Assembly: GCF_036884655.1 (NCBI RefSeq)
Contig: NC_088349.1
Coordinates: 44,048,501-44,112,500, forward strand
Direction of reading: 5' to 3'
DNA from: Musa acuminata AAA Group
Taxonomy: Eukaryota > Streptophyta > Magnoliopsida > Zingiberales > Musaceae
Length of the DNA: 64,000 bases
The notes under the pieces are model-generated. The model had not been told where the DNA came from and did no database searches. It saw only the letters and a program-made list of their open reading frames with translations. A program made the position numbers and the translations under genes. Positions 49,617 through 60,816 of the stretch are shown here, one piece after another. Within the stretch, counting starts at the first letter, position 1. Each line of letters begins with the position of its first letter.

Positions 49617-49681
49617 TGATGAAAACATCATTAAAATATATGAGAAAATAAGCTTAAATGTTCATCAATCATTGTAGGATG

Positions 49682-49693
49682 GCTCTGATACCA
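49682..49693 (-). other. Primer binding site of element H
   Basis: The plus strand reads GCTCTGATACCA just left of the 5' LTR. It is the initiator tRNA-Met type. Confidence 0.88.
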
Positions 49694-49695
49694 CT

Positions 49696-50293
49696 TGTTG
49701 GGGTTCTTTTAACATATCAAATATGGATCAAACAATTATTTTATAGAATCAAAACCTTCATCTTGATTCAAAAACATACTTTATAGATCCAAAATAATGG
49801 ATTAAGAATATTTACATAAAACTTATTTAATCCACTATAATATGTATGAAATCCTACAACAATTAATAAACATATTAACACGGAAGCGTACCTGATGAAT
49901 CCATTAGAGTATTTTCTGAATTGATTGGTGATTTGGTCTTCCAATTGCAAGTATCCTTTAAGAACTTTAGATTTCTCCTTGACGGGTAAAGAGAAGCTTC
50001 ATTCGATACTGCAACCGGGGACCATAACCTTATTTATAGTCATAACTGATGAATCTACAATTATGATTGTATTCATAATTGATGAATCTGCAATTATGCC
50101 TAAAGAGTTTCATATTCCTAACTTATCTCGTCATTAAGTTAGGAACATGATGGTATCCACACAATTAATTTTCATAACAATTATGTCACTTAGCCAAATA
50201 ACTTTACTTTAATTGGATCACTTTAATTTTGGCTAATCAAAATAATGGCTTAACACATTTAATTATACATGTGTGACTCTTAAAATTCTAACA
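49696..50293 (-). repeat. Element H 5' LTR (right side)
   Basis: 598 bp. The TATA box on the minus strand (TATAAATA) is at 50031-50038. It is followed by GTGAT, the right target duplication. Confidence 0.95.
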
Positions 50294-50298
50294 GTGAT

Positions 50299-51155
50299 GA
50301 CTATACGGTGATAGTTTGCCTTTATGTTGATGATATGCTAATAGTGAGCAACGAGGTGTTGTAGAAACAAAGAAGTTTCTATATTCAACATTTAAGATGA
50401 AAGATTATAGGCAAGTTAATACCATACTAGGTAATAAGGTAAAAAGAAATAGTAGGAGATCAGTTTGGAGTCAAACTTATTACATAGAGAAGTACCAAAG
50501 AAATTCAGTTACTTAAAAATCAAAGAAGCAAATACCTCATTTGACTCAAGTATCAAATTAGTCAAGAATGTTGGAAGAACAGTGGCTCAATTAGAATATT
50601 CAAGTACTATAGGAAATCTTATGTATGCAACCCAGTGCATAAGACCTGATATAGCATTTATAGTTAGTAAATTGAGTAGATTTACTAGTAATCCAAATGT
50701 AGACCTGATATCGAGTTTCAGAGATAATAAATCTATTATTGGTTGGGTGCACCTTAGGAGGTGGCGTTGTTTCTTAGAAGAGCAAGAAACAAATGTGTAT
50801 AACTCACTCAACTATGAAATCAAAATTTGTTGCTCTAGTACAAGTAGGAAAGGAGGCTGCATGATTGAGAGACTTTTTATTAGAAATTTTATTGACTTCT
50901 AAAAGTGTGAATTTAATTTCTATACTTTGTGATAGTAAAACCACTTTAGCTCATGTATATAGTGAAATATACAATGAAAAATCAAGACACATAAGTCTTA
51001 TACATAATTATGTGAGGAAATTATTTAAGAATGGGTTTATTTCACTCATATTTATGAAAATAAGTGAGAATTTGGTTGATCTGTTCACCAAACCTCTTAC
51101 AAAAAAAGTTGTAAGATTAACATTAAAATGGATGGGCTTAAAACTCCTTGAATAA
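50299..51155 (+). pseudogene. Element A fragment: reverse transcriptase C-terminal part and RNase H
   Basis: CLYVDDMLIVSN near 50310 continues the sequence cut at 44096. It is followed by a CIRPDIAFIVSKLSRFTSNP segment (50636-50697) and RNase H remnants at 50865-51155 (ILCDSKTTLAHV, SRHISLIHNYVR, NLVDLFTKPLTKK). Several shifts are present. Confidence 0.9.
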
Positions 51156-51714
51156 AAGATCCACTAACGATAGCAACTCTACTTAATATCATGAAATAAG
51201 TAATAAAGAGTTCAAAAGATAAGAATAAGCCATTGACATGTGAAGTGGTTTAGCACTTTAAAATATTTTACTAGTCCCATCTAAAAATATTAAAATGCCG
51301 GTTGTCACTGAATGAGAGTTGAGTTAATTATACTATTAATGAAGTTTAGTCAAGTTAAGATATAATATCACAAAGAGTGACAAAGATACTATAAGAATTT
51401 TACCTATATGAACTTAGAAGTAGTCCCACTTTGTTTAAGAGTTAGAGTTTCTCTCATAGAAGTTCATGAACTTGGATGAGCCCAAAGTAATATTAGGGCT
51501 GAGTGGGAATTTATGAGGAATACAAGGATATTGTATTTATGTGTATTGTATCATTATGTTATTATGAATAACAAATTCAAAGTTTTTATGTTATTTGGGA
51601 TTTTGACTTTATGATGCTTACATTAAGATAATATTTAAATCGAAAGATATATTACTTTATTCATAAATATAATTTAATCACTTGAAGAAAATTTTTAAAT
51701 TTGAACAAGTGGGG
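51156..51714 (+). other. Element A 3' untranslated region
   Basis: Non-coding, AT-rich. It ends in ACAAGTGGGG, a probable decayed polypurine tract. Confidence 0.6.
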
Positions 51715-52019
51715 TATTATTATTTGGTAGTTATTTTTTAAAAGTTATCTTTTGTGAAAATATCTATAAATACATATTTGAGAGTAAATTATGAACAGCA
51801 TCTCTTTTAGATTTTTTTTCTTTCTTAATAACTCTCCAAGTGGTTGAATTAGACATTCTTTAATTCTTTTTTGAAGATTCTTTATTATTGTTTGTCATAT
51901 CTATTAAAACTATTTGTATGAAATCCATAGCAATCTTGTTGAAAAGATGATGCAAATATTATTTTTAGAAAAATATTTATACATATAAGTCTAAATATAT
52001 TTCTTATACTAATCTTGTA
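51715..52019 (+). repeat. Element A 3' LTR (decayed)
   Basis: Aligns by eye with 13761-14060. Both edges are uncertain. Confidence 0.65.
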
Positions 52020-53879
52020 TTTATTATTTATTTTCATAGTGTTTTCATCCTCTTCTTTTTATTATATTTTTCTTCGTTGTCGCAAACGAGGCGCAATTGA
52101 GGGTGGCGAGCAGCGACCTCCTATGGTTGTTGGTCTTGCTAGTGTGCAGCGGCCCTATTGAGGGCGGTGGTTGCATAGAGTCGTGACGGAAAGGATCATC
52201 GTGGCGATGGACCTCGGGCACTGGTCATGGCCGACGATGCCGAGGGGTGGAGGTGACCCGCGGCGGTGGAACTCAGCACAGGTCGTTTAACGAATGGCAA
52301 TCACCGACTGCGGGCAGCACTGATGTGGGACACGGCGGTGATTGGTGCGATAGGCTTGCCATTGAGCGCAGGCGATGACGCATGGTAGTGCGGCACCAAA
52401 ATGTTGGCCCGTCAGATCGGTGGAAAGCTTGTGCGTGGCATAATGGCTGTCGTGAAGACTTCACGCTGCGACCTTGCGTGCTGCGATGAGAAATTGCCTG
52501 TGCTGCATAATTTGGTTAAACCCTAATTTGTAACTTTTTAATTTTGACACAAATTCCTAATTTTGACCCAAATTCCTAATTTTGACTAGCCAGAATTCCT
52601 AATTTTGATCGGTCATTTTTCACTAATCTAATTGAATGGCTCTCTTTTATTGGGCCCGATTTTGGTGGCCCGATGCTGATCTATCCGATGAAAGAACCCT
52701 GTATGACTTTTAACTGGGCTTTGACCGATCTGAGTTTTGGGCTAAATTTGGGTGGCCTAATTATGAGCTGTCCAATTCGAGTACTCCAATGGATTAACTC
52801 TTTTGGGTCCTTTATAGATATAAAAATATAAATTATGAATTTTTTTTATAATTTTATCATTAAGATATAAATTAAATTTTCATTATTTATGATACTTAAA
52901 TTTTAGATATTTATATAGTTATTCATCTGTATATATTTTAAAATTATAAAATAATGTTTATTTTCACATAAAGTATAAATTTTGTTTTATTATAATTATT
53001 ATCATCATATGAATTTTTATTATGCTGATTAAAGTTTATTTTCAATAATTATTATGATTATCTTTATTAAATATTTTTTTAATAATTAGATTAAAAAAAT
53101 TTAATGAATGTTATTTGTAGCTTATATCCCTTAGTCATATGTAGCTTGCAATCACAAAGGTATTCTAACACGAGAGACTTATGGAATATTAAATTATAAT
53201 AAATATTTTATTTAAAATAAAATTTATATTATTATATTGGTTTTATAGCCATCAAAATGGCTTGAACTGATAAATTTATAAAATTATATTAAAGAATTAG
53301 TTTTAAATGATATTAAACAATTATATTTATAATGATACATATAATTAAGAGATTTAGATAATTTTAAAGGAGAATTTATTTTAAAAAATTGTGTGATAAG
53401 ATAAGATAAACAACTGTCAGATATCTTGTAGTTTAGGGTTGTACATTTGAACATAATTATTATTTTACAAGGATAATATTAATCCTTCATAATTATAAAA
53501 TTTTAAGCGAACACAAGATATATCAATATTTTAGCTAAAGGTAAAATAGAGATGATATTAAGTTCATTATTTCTTACAAACTTAAAATATTAATATTATA
53601 TTATTTTTATTATTAATAGTGGTAGTTCATTTATTATATATATATTTTTTATGTTTCTAATATCCATATAGTTTATAGATTAAATTATTCTAAGTGAATT
53701 AAGCATATATAATTTACATTTATTGTTAAATATTAACCTTATTTAATCGATTAAAAAATATAACCACTAAAAGTTACATGGGATAGATAATTGATTCAAA
53801 AATATCACAAATATAACCGCTAAAAGTTATATGGGATAGATAATTGATTCAAAAATATCTAATAAGCTCAGTTTTATGA
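52020..53879. other. Unassigned DNA between the two nests
   Basis: A GC-rich patch at about 52075-52500 stands out but has no coding family I know. From 52525 to 52615 the phrase CCTAATTTTGACC recurs three or four times. From 52830 the DNA is very AT-rich. A two-copy repeat with a 53-bp period lies at 53759-53864. It could be remnants of further elements. Confidence 0.4.
53759..53864. repeat. Two-copy tandem repeat, 53-bp period
   Basis: Units begin at 53759 and 53812 and share GGGATAGATAATTGATTC with few changes. Confidence 0.85.
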
Positions 53880-55076
53880 TTATTGCTAGTAATATTTTGA
53901 CTTCATTATAGTATACAACTAGTGCTTGAGAATATTTAAAGATTAATTTAAATTTATTAATAAGTCATTAGTTGATATCTTAATGAAAAAACTAACTACA
54001 ACTTAGTATTATGATATTTTAAGAATTCTAGAATATATCCTCATTATTATTGATAAGACTACAAAGCTCAAAATATTGGTTATGATGAGTCATCATACAT
54101 TTCATTCTTAATTATCTTCCTTCTTAGTTTGACTCATTTAAAATTCACTATAATATTTTTAAAATATAAATAACACTTAAATTTGGCTAACTAATATATG
54201 CATTTAGAAAGAATTAAGATTTAAGTAGAAAAGACTCATGTTGACTACTATTCAAGGAATAAGTAAAAATAAAATAAAGCTGAAAAATAATTCACTAAAT
54301 AAATCGATGAGTTTGGAAATGTTATACAAACTCATAAACGGTAAATTTTCATAATAAAGTGTTATTTCTATTGTAAGAAAGGTCATGTTAAAAAGTATTA
54401 TAAGGTTTTATTCAATACAAAAAGTATAAACTTATCTTTGTATATTTCAAATCAAATATTATAGAAGTCCCTTATGATGTTTGGTAGATTGACTCTAGTG
54501 TTTCAGCTCATATTACAAATAATATACAAAATTTAATTTTTAGCACCGGACTAAAAGAGCATAAAAGATTCATCATCTACGCCTAAAGACGATTTATTTG
54601 ATAGATCTGAGTGCATGTCAAGTTCCTATAATTCTACAAATTTAATTTTTTTATCTAGAATTATTATGATATTATTTTTTTATAATGATAAACTCGGTAT
54701 AGTTATGATTTAATTAAAGTTGATTATGAATATGATGGTTTATACAAAATTAATATCAATATTGAGTTTACAATGACTTGTAATTAAATGTTTAAATGAA
54801 ACATAATTTTATAAACTTATTAAGATTATATATACTTATATCTGTAGACCACTTCATATATCATATTTTACAGAAAGATATTTTTTCCACCTTTGTAGAT
54901 GACTTATTAAAATATGACTATATATAATTGATTCATGTAAGATCTCAAGCTACTAACACCTTCGAGTATACATAAATAAAGGTTAAGAGACAATTAGATA
55001 GAAGAATTAAGATTGTAATAGATATGATGAGTCATAAAGAATCATAATATTTGTTGCTAGATTCATAGAAAAATAA

Positions 55077-56659
55077 TGTTGAATCTCAGATTTTGATGAT
55101 GAAACCAATCGATAAGTGTTTATGTTTTAAATTACGTTTTGAGTGATGCAGGATGCTTCGATCAGGATGAGATAATTAAAGCAAAAAAAATCATGTTGGG
55201 CCGGTGGAACACGTCAGAAGATTGGATGTCGGACCGGTGGATCGGTCGACATATCAACAGAAGGCTTCGGGTCGTGGATTCGGGCATCAGGCCAAGAAGA
55301 GCGGATATTACGTCAAGGATATCAGAGTTACGGAGTCAACTGGTCGATTGGGCAATAGGCCGCAAGAGAGGACGATGCGCCGAAGAATCGGGCGAAGCGT
55401 CGAGGGACCAATAACATGCCGGACAACTTGATTAATGCTTAGTATTAATTATCTAAATCGAAGTATGTTTTTACATATGTAGGATTAACTACGATAGCAA
55501 AGCATAAAGCAAAATGAAGTCCTGGAGTCAAGGATGCGACTTCGTTGGGAGTTCGAGAGTTCGTCGGAAGTCCGAAAGTTCGTCGGAAGTTCTAGAGGAA
55601 CCAACTAAGAAGTCTCGGAACTTGCCAGAGAAGCTCATTGGAACTCGCCAAGAAGATCGTCGTGAAGTCCAGGAGCTTGCCGGGAGTCACTAGAATCTCG
55701 CTGGAAGAATAGACATAGGGACATGTTTTGCTTAGCAAATGTCTTAAGATTTCATAGTTAGGACGTAATTGGGCTTGGATTTGGGCCAACCCAATTAGGG
55801 GCCAGCTAGGCCCATGTAAGAATTGTGTTGGGCCTAATAAGAAGCCTAAACAGTGCCCCAAGAAGTCTCACCATCGTGGCATAGTCTTCAAGACTGTATC
55901 AGGCGGTGGTACCGCTAGTCTGGGCGGTTGTACTTCCCCCGACAAGGTGCTAGGTGATGGTACCACTAGTCTGGGCGGTGATACTGCCCAGCACTGCCCC
56001 CCAGGTGGTGGTACCGCCCAGGGCAATGTCAGCCAGACTAACACTAGGCGATGGTACCGCCCAACGTAGGCGATGGTACCACCCGTGCCCGGGGAACCCG
56101 AGATGGGAAAGTTTTAGGCTCTAAGTTTGAATCAACTTGAAGCCTATAAATACCCCTCTCATCCCTGGTTAAAACACACAAGCATAGAGAGATTAAAGAA
56201 AAAACGCTGCTAAAATCTTGTGTGATCTTCTCTCCCTCTTCTAAGTGTTAGACTAGTTTAAGAGAGGAGTATGTGAGTACTTGTAAGGGTTATCTCCTAA
56301 ATCCGGTAAAAGGAGAAGAGGGGTGTAAAAAGGTGATTAGTCTTCACCTATTGAAGGAAGGTCTCTAGTGGACGCCAGTGAATTCATCAGAGGAGGAAGC
56401 CGAAAGTGAATATAGGTCATATTGACCGAACCGCTCTAAAACTCTTGTTTGTATTTACTTATTGCTAGCAAACCTCCATATGTGCTTTACTTCCTCATTA
56501 CTTTTGCTGCACACCTTTACGAACATGCTTTCAAGTTAAGTTTCCGAAATCGGTTTTACGTCGGAAACCGATTTTATCGAAATGAAGTTTTTGAAGACGT
56601 AGTTTTTATCTGCTGTACTAATTCACCCCCTATCTTAGTGCCGACTCTTGATTCTAACA
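55077..56659 (+). repeat. Element F 5' LTR
   Basis: 1583 bp, TG...CA. The TATA box is at 56145-56152. A GC-rich array of palindromes built on GGTACC occupies about 55901-56095. Confidence 0.92.
56145..56152 (+). promoter_or_regulatory. TATA box of element F 5' LTR
   Basis: TATAAATA followed by CCCCTC, as in element E. Confidence 0.7.
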
Positions 56660-56661
56660 AT

Positions 56662-56673
56662 TGGTATCAGAGC
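56662..56673 (+). other. Primer binding site of element F
   Basis: TGGTATCAGAGC, two bases after the 5' LTR. Confidence 0.88.
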
Positions 56674-56708
56674 CTCATAATTTCTCATTTGGTTTAACAC
56701 CTAAAAGA

Positions 56709-57509
56709 TGATAGAAGATAAGATTTCCCCAACTTGATAGAAGATAAGATTTCCCCAACTATATGAGGAAATTTCGCTATTCTGTTGAGGGAAATCCTTC
56801 CTCCTAATCTGTATAAATAGGAGAGGGAACATGTTAATATATTTAAGCTAAAGCTATTTCATTTCTACAATAAAGCTTCTTCAATTATTGTTCTTATCTT
56901 CTATTATTTCTATCATGGTATCAGAGCAGTGAGAAAAGCAAAGCTTCGCTCTTGCCTTTGGCCAGTGACCAACGCCGCTGAGAAAAGCAAAGCTTCGCCT
57001 TTGCCTTCGGCCAGCGACCAATGTCGCTGTAGCAACAGCAACATTCCTAAGAGGCTCCACGGTTAATCCTCATCTTCCTTACCGCGGTAGTCTTTGCTGA
57101 TCTGCCAACAGTCGGCGGACTTAAGGAGAACGAAGGGCAGACGTAAGGAGAACGAAGGAACGCCTGTGCCCTCACAATAATAGCAATCGCAATAGCAACA
57201 GCGATCTGCTCTTGCTCTACTCACGAAGCCTCTTGCTTTAAACCATTCTTTGCATCGATCCAAGATTGGTATCCTTATCAGGAGCACCATCTTGCAGGGG
57301 TATGATAGAAGATAAGATTTCCCCAACTTGATAGAAGATAAGATTTCCCCAACTATATGAGGAAATTTCTCTATTCTGTTGTGGGAAATCCTTCCTCCTA
57401 ATCTGTATAAATAGAAGAGGGAACATGTTAATATATTTAAGCTAAAGCTATTTCATTTCTACAATAAAGCTTCTTCAATTATTGTTCTTATCTTCTATTA
57501 TTTCTATCA
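56709..57509 (+). mobile_element. TRIM-like miniature LTR retrotransposon inside element F
   Basis: Two 207-bp direct repeats (56709-56915 and 57303-57509), TG...CA, differ at three positions. A perfect primer site, TGGTATCAGAGC, follows the first (56916-56927), and a short purine run (GCAGGGGTA) precedes the second. Flanks are AAAGA and AGAGA, a duplication with one change. The 375-bp interior has no coding capacity and contains a two-copy repeat (56931 and 56980). Each repeat opens with a tandem 25-bp phrase and has a TATA box (56812-56819 in the first). These traits match terminal-repeat retrotransposons in miniature. Confidence 0.88.
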
Positions 57510-57515
57510 AGAGAA

Positions 57516-58459
57516 ATGGCTCATTTCGGCTTTCAAGAGGGTCACTCTCTCATTCATCCTCCCTTTTTCAATGAGATGGACTACACATATTGAAAAACTC
57601 GAATAAGAGTTTTCTTGCTTTCTTTGGATTTGAACTTATGGCACATAGTTGAAAACGGATTTGAATTGTCTTCTCTTTTAATGAACCATTGGAATGATTT
57701 GGAGAAGAAGACGTTTTCTTTAAATGCTAGAGCTATGAATGCTCTATTTTGTGCCTTAGATAAAATGGAGTTTAATCGGGTTTCTTTGTGCAAAACGACC
57801 TTCAATATTTGGCATATTTTCGAAATCACACATGAAGGCACAAGTAGTGTAAAAGATTCTAAAGTAAGTAAATTTTTTGATGCACGACTTTGAGATATTT
57901 TGTATGGAACTAAGAGAGATTATTGGAGACATGTACACCCGTTTTACGGATGTTGTCAATAGTCTAAAAGCTCTTGGAAAATGTTTTTCGAATTTTGAAC
58001 TTGTTAGTAAAGTTTTACGATCACTTTCTAAAGCTTGGGAATCAAAAGTAACGATAATACAAGAAACAAAAGATTTAAATATTTTTCTACTTGAAGAACT
58101 AATCGGTTCATTGATGACATATGAAATGGTGCATAATGCACATGATGAACAAAAACCATATTCCAAAGAACAGGAAGGATTTGGGACTTAGAACACATGA
58201 AGACCACTCGAGCATAAGCTCAAGTGATGATGAACTTTAACTTACAAAGAAATTTGAAAAGTTAATGAAACAAAAATTAAAGAATAAAAAGAACGTAATT
58301 ACTTGCTTTGAACGCAAGAAGAAGAACACAAATTGGGATGAATCGAGCTTCTCCGAAGACGAGGAGAAAATCAACAAAGGTGAGGTGGCAAACTACGCCT
58401 TAACCGCTTTTAGCGATGAGGTAATCGAAACTCTCTTAATTTATTTTGAAATTACTTGA
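57516..58459 (+). pseudogene. Element F gag remnant
   Basis: It starts at MAHFGFQEGHSLIHPPFF, like element E's gag start, with a stop at 57590-57592. It continues with DLNLWHIVENGFELSS, NARAMNALFCALDKMEF, and after a shift near 57870, MYTRFTDVVNSLKALGK and EELIGSLMTYEMVHNA. It fades at about 58460-58495, in the part before the zinc knuckles. Confidence 0.88.
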
Positions 58460-58495
58460 TGCTTTTCATGATGCATTTATTTTTTTGTTTAGAAT

Positions 58496-60767
58496 AATTA
58501 TTTTTTTAAAATTATATGTTTAAAAATAAAAATATAAAAAATTAGGATCATTTTTATCATTCTAGTAATTTTAAAAATGATCATAAAAATTACATATTTT
58601 ATGATAATATAATAAAATATTAAATATAAATCTAATGATTGTACACCTAGTAAGATTAATCTTATGTATGTGCTTAAGAAGCAAGAATGTATATTTTGAT
58701 GATTTTCATATTTCTTTTCAATGACGATACATGGCTTTTGTATGGAAGGCTTGATTTTTTTTTTATGAACCTTGTCTTTGGTTTTCAACATGATGTATGG
58801 TTTTGACATAAAAACAAAAATTTGAGCATGCTAATATAAAATCAATCATATAAATTAAAACTAAAGAAGTTTTAGATATCTATAAGAATCATTCAAAATT
58901 ATGTTCCATGAAACCTTGATGTTGTAATGAAAATATTAAATATTTTGAAACCATGTTTTGATGTCATAATGATAATGCTTAATAAAATTTGAAATTATAC
59001 ATGACAATTTTCAAGTAATTTATGGTTTATTGATCTTGATGATTTTTATGACAAAATTTATTTTTCAATCCTAAATGATTGATGATATATATTTTTATTT
59101 GGCATAAATAAAAAAAAGGACATGCTTGAATGAAATAAAATCATATAAATTGAAACAACTAAAAAGAGAAAAATATTTTTCTTGAAAATTATTTTTCTCT
59201 ATCTTATTGATTTTGATGAATCCATTTGTATCATTTTTACAAATCTCTTGGACTTTGAAAATGATTTTGATGATTTAAATTTGAATAAATTTTTACCCAA
59301 GTCATGACATTGATTCTTTGATATTTATAAATTAAGATTTATTATGAATCAAATTTTTTTATTAATTGTTCTCCTACGATTCTTCTTGGTATTTTATTTA
59401 ATAGGAGATTTAATATATGAATCATGTCTTTTGGTATTTACATGATCTTATTTCTCATTATATGATTTATTTTGTATAACTCCTTGTATTCATCACCGAA
59501 TTAATTTTTCTTGATGAGATGAAATGAACGTGATGAAATAAACATATGCATGAAATATGGGATACAATGTAATTTGACATCATGATTTAAAATGCTATGA
59601 TTTGTTGCTAAAATGATGTATTATAAATGTTGATTTAATGTTTTGTATCATGAATGCTTTAAATGATGAATGTTTGGCATCATTATCAAAATGTTGATAA
59701 ATGCTTAATATGTATGATATGCTCATAATGATTATTGATTTATTCAGTATCGTGCATGAAAAATGAAATGTAAGGTTTTTGAAAATGTGCATGTTTTAAT
59801 TTAAAAATATAATGATGCACAAATAAGATTGATACTTACCTTTGTCATAATTTGAAAATTGATGTAAAGGGTCTTCCCTTCTTTTTGATAATGACAAAAG
59901 GGCAGCAAAACTTGCTAGAAAGCAAATTTATTAGCTTGCACAATTCGAAAAGAGGCAAACTTGCTAGCTTGCTAATCTCAAAAAGGAAGCAAGAAGTGTT
60001 ATCTTGCAAATCTCAAGAGAAGCAATGTTTGCCAAGTATACATTTCAAAAAGAGGCAAAATAGTCTATCTTGCATATCTCAAAAGATGTAAAATTTTACT
60101 CAATTTTTATGTATAAAATTTGATAGCTTGCATACTATAAATTTGCATACCAAAAGTGTTATCTTGCCTATCTCAAGATGTAAAACATGCTAACTTGCAC
60201 TTTGCAACGAAAGCAAAATTGCTAGCTCAATTATTGCTAAGGAAGCAAAAATTTGCTAGCTTGCAACTTGCATATTTCAATAAGCAAAAGTTGCTTTCTT
60301 GAATATCTCTAATTTGCTAGCTAATATGATGTAGAACTTGCTATCTTGAACATTATAAAGAAATGCTATCTTGTACATCACAAAGAAAAGCAAATACACT
60401 AATTTTCACATCTTTAAATTTGCTAGCTTGTATGTTGTAAAACTTGCATATCTAAAACTTGATAGCATGAATGTTCTAAGCATGATGTAACACTTGCTAA
60501 ATTTTCTAGCTTCAAATTGCATGATGATAAAATTTGATATTATGTTTTTCATGCAATGAGTTGAACTTATAATTCCAAATATATGAATAGTTGGAACTTC
60601 TCTTTTTTGTTGATGACAAAGGGGGAGAAGTGTGTTGATGTTATCATGACATGTTTGCTTGGATTTTTGAATTCAATAGTTTATATCAATAAGGCATATT
60701 GATAGAGGGAGTTTGTTTAAACTCCGGGAGTTAAGGTTAACTCCGTCGTCGATTGATTGTCATCATC
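58496..60767 (+). other. Element F non-coding 3' half replacing pol
   Basis: An AT-rich region with no pol motif in any frame. From about 59880 to 60530 short phrases such as TTGCTAGCTTGC recur many times in both complete and altered form. The final 150 bases match the polypurine tract side of element E (TTAACTCCGTC, then the inverted repeat arm). Confidence 0.7.
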
Positions 60768-60816
60768 AAAAAGGGGGAGATTGTTGAATCTCAGATTTTG
60801 ATGATGAAACCAATCG
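60750..60816 (+). repeat. Inverted repeat enclosing the polypurine tract/U3 boundary, element F
   Basis: The left arm 60750-60771 and right arm 60796-60816 pair as in element E, with a small internal mismatch. At the outer end, CGATT pairs with AATCG here, where E has CAATT with AATTG: a compensatory change of one base pair. Confidence 0.7.
60768..60780 (+). other. Polypurine tract of element F
   Basis: AAAAAGGGGGAGA, one base before the 3' LTR, identical to that of element E. Confidence 0.85.

Larger units (their letters stand above)
48606..49681 (-). other. Element H leader lacking gag, with tandem repeats
   Basis: The N-terminal gag domain should be here, but no such protein is readable in any frame. 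The DNA is AT-rich and contains a three-copy 78-bp tandem repeat (49113-49344) and a two-copy repeat of about 61 bp near 49494-49616. Confidence 0.7.
44097..50293 (-). mobile_element. Element H: gag-deficient Ty1/copia retrotransposon
   Basis: Two 598-bp LTRs (44097-44694 as 3' LTR, 49696-50293 as 5' LTR) run TGTTGGGG...TCTAACA and differ at about nine positions. The primer site is at 49682-49693 (reversed) and the polypurine tract lies just right of 44694. Flanks ATGAT (44092-44096) and GTGAT (50294-50298) are a duplication with one change. Pol is present but broken, and the N-terminal part of gag is missing. Confidence 0.93.
13761..52019 (+). mobile_element. Element A: old Ty1/copia retrotransposon split by three later insertions
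   Basis: The element's own sequence survives in four blocks: 13761-16150, 24101-24183, 43244-44096 and 50299-52019. Concatenated, they give the copia order gag, protease, integrase, reverse transcriptase, RNase H. LTR-like ends of about 300 bp (13761-14060 and 51715-52019) share phrases such as TTTGAGAGTAAATTATGAAC. The coding sense resumes across each insertion: an integrase tail ending in ...IKC at 16150 continues as FVSYASNSKAYRLLNLESN at 24101, and the reverse transcriptase cut at 44096 resumes with the catalytic CLYVDDMLIVSN near 50310. Many stops and shifts show it is long dead. LTR edges are approximate because the terminal bases have decayed, and no clean target duplication could be found. 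Confidence 0.8.
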
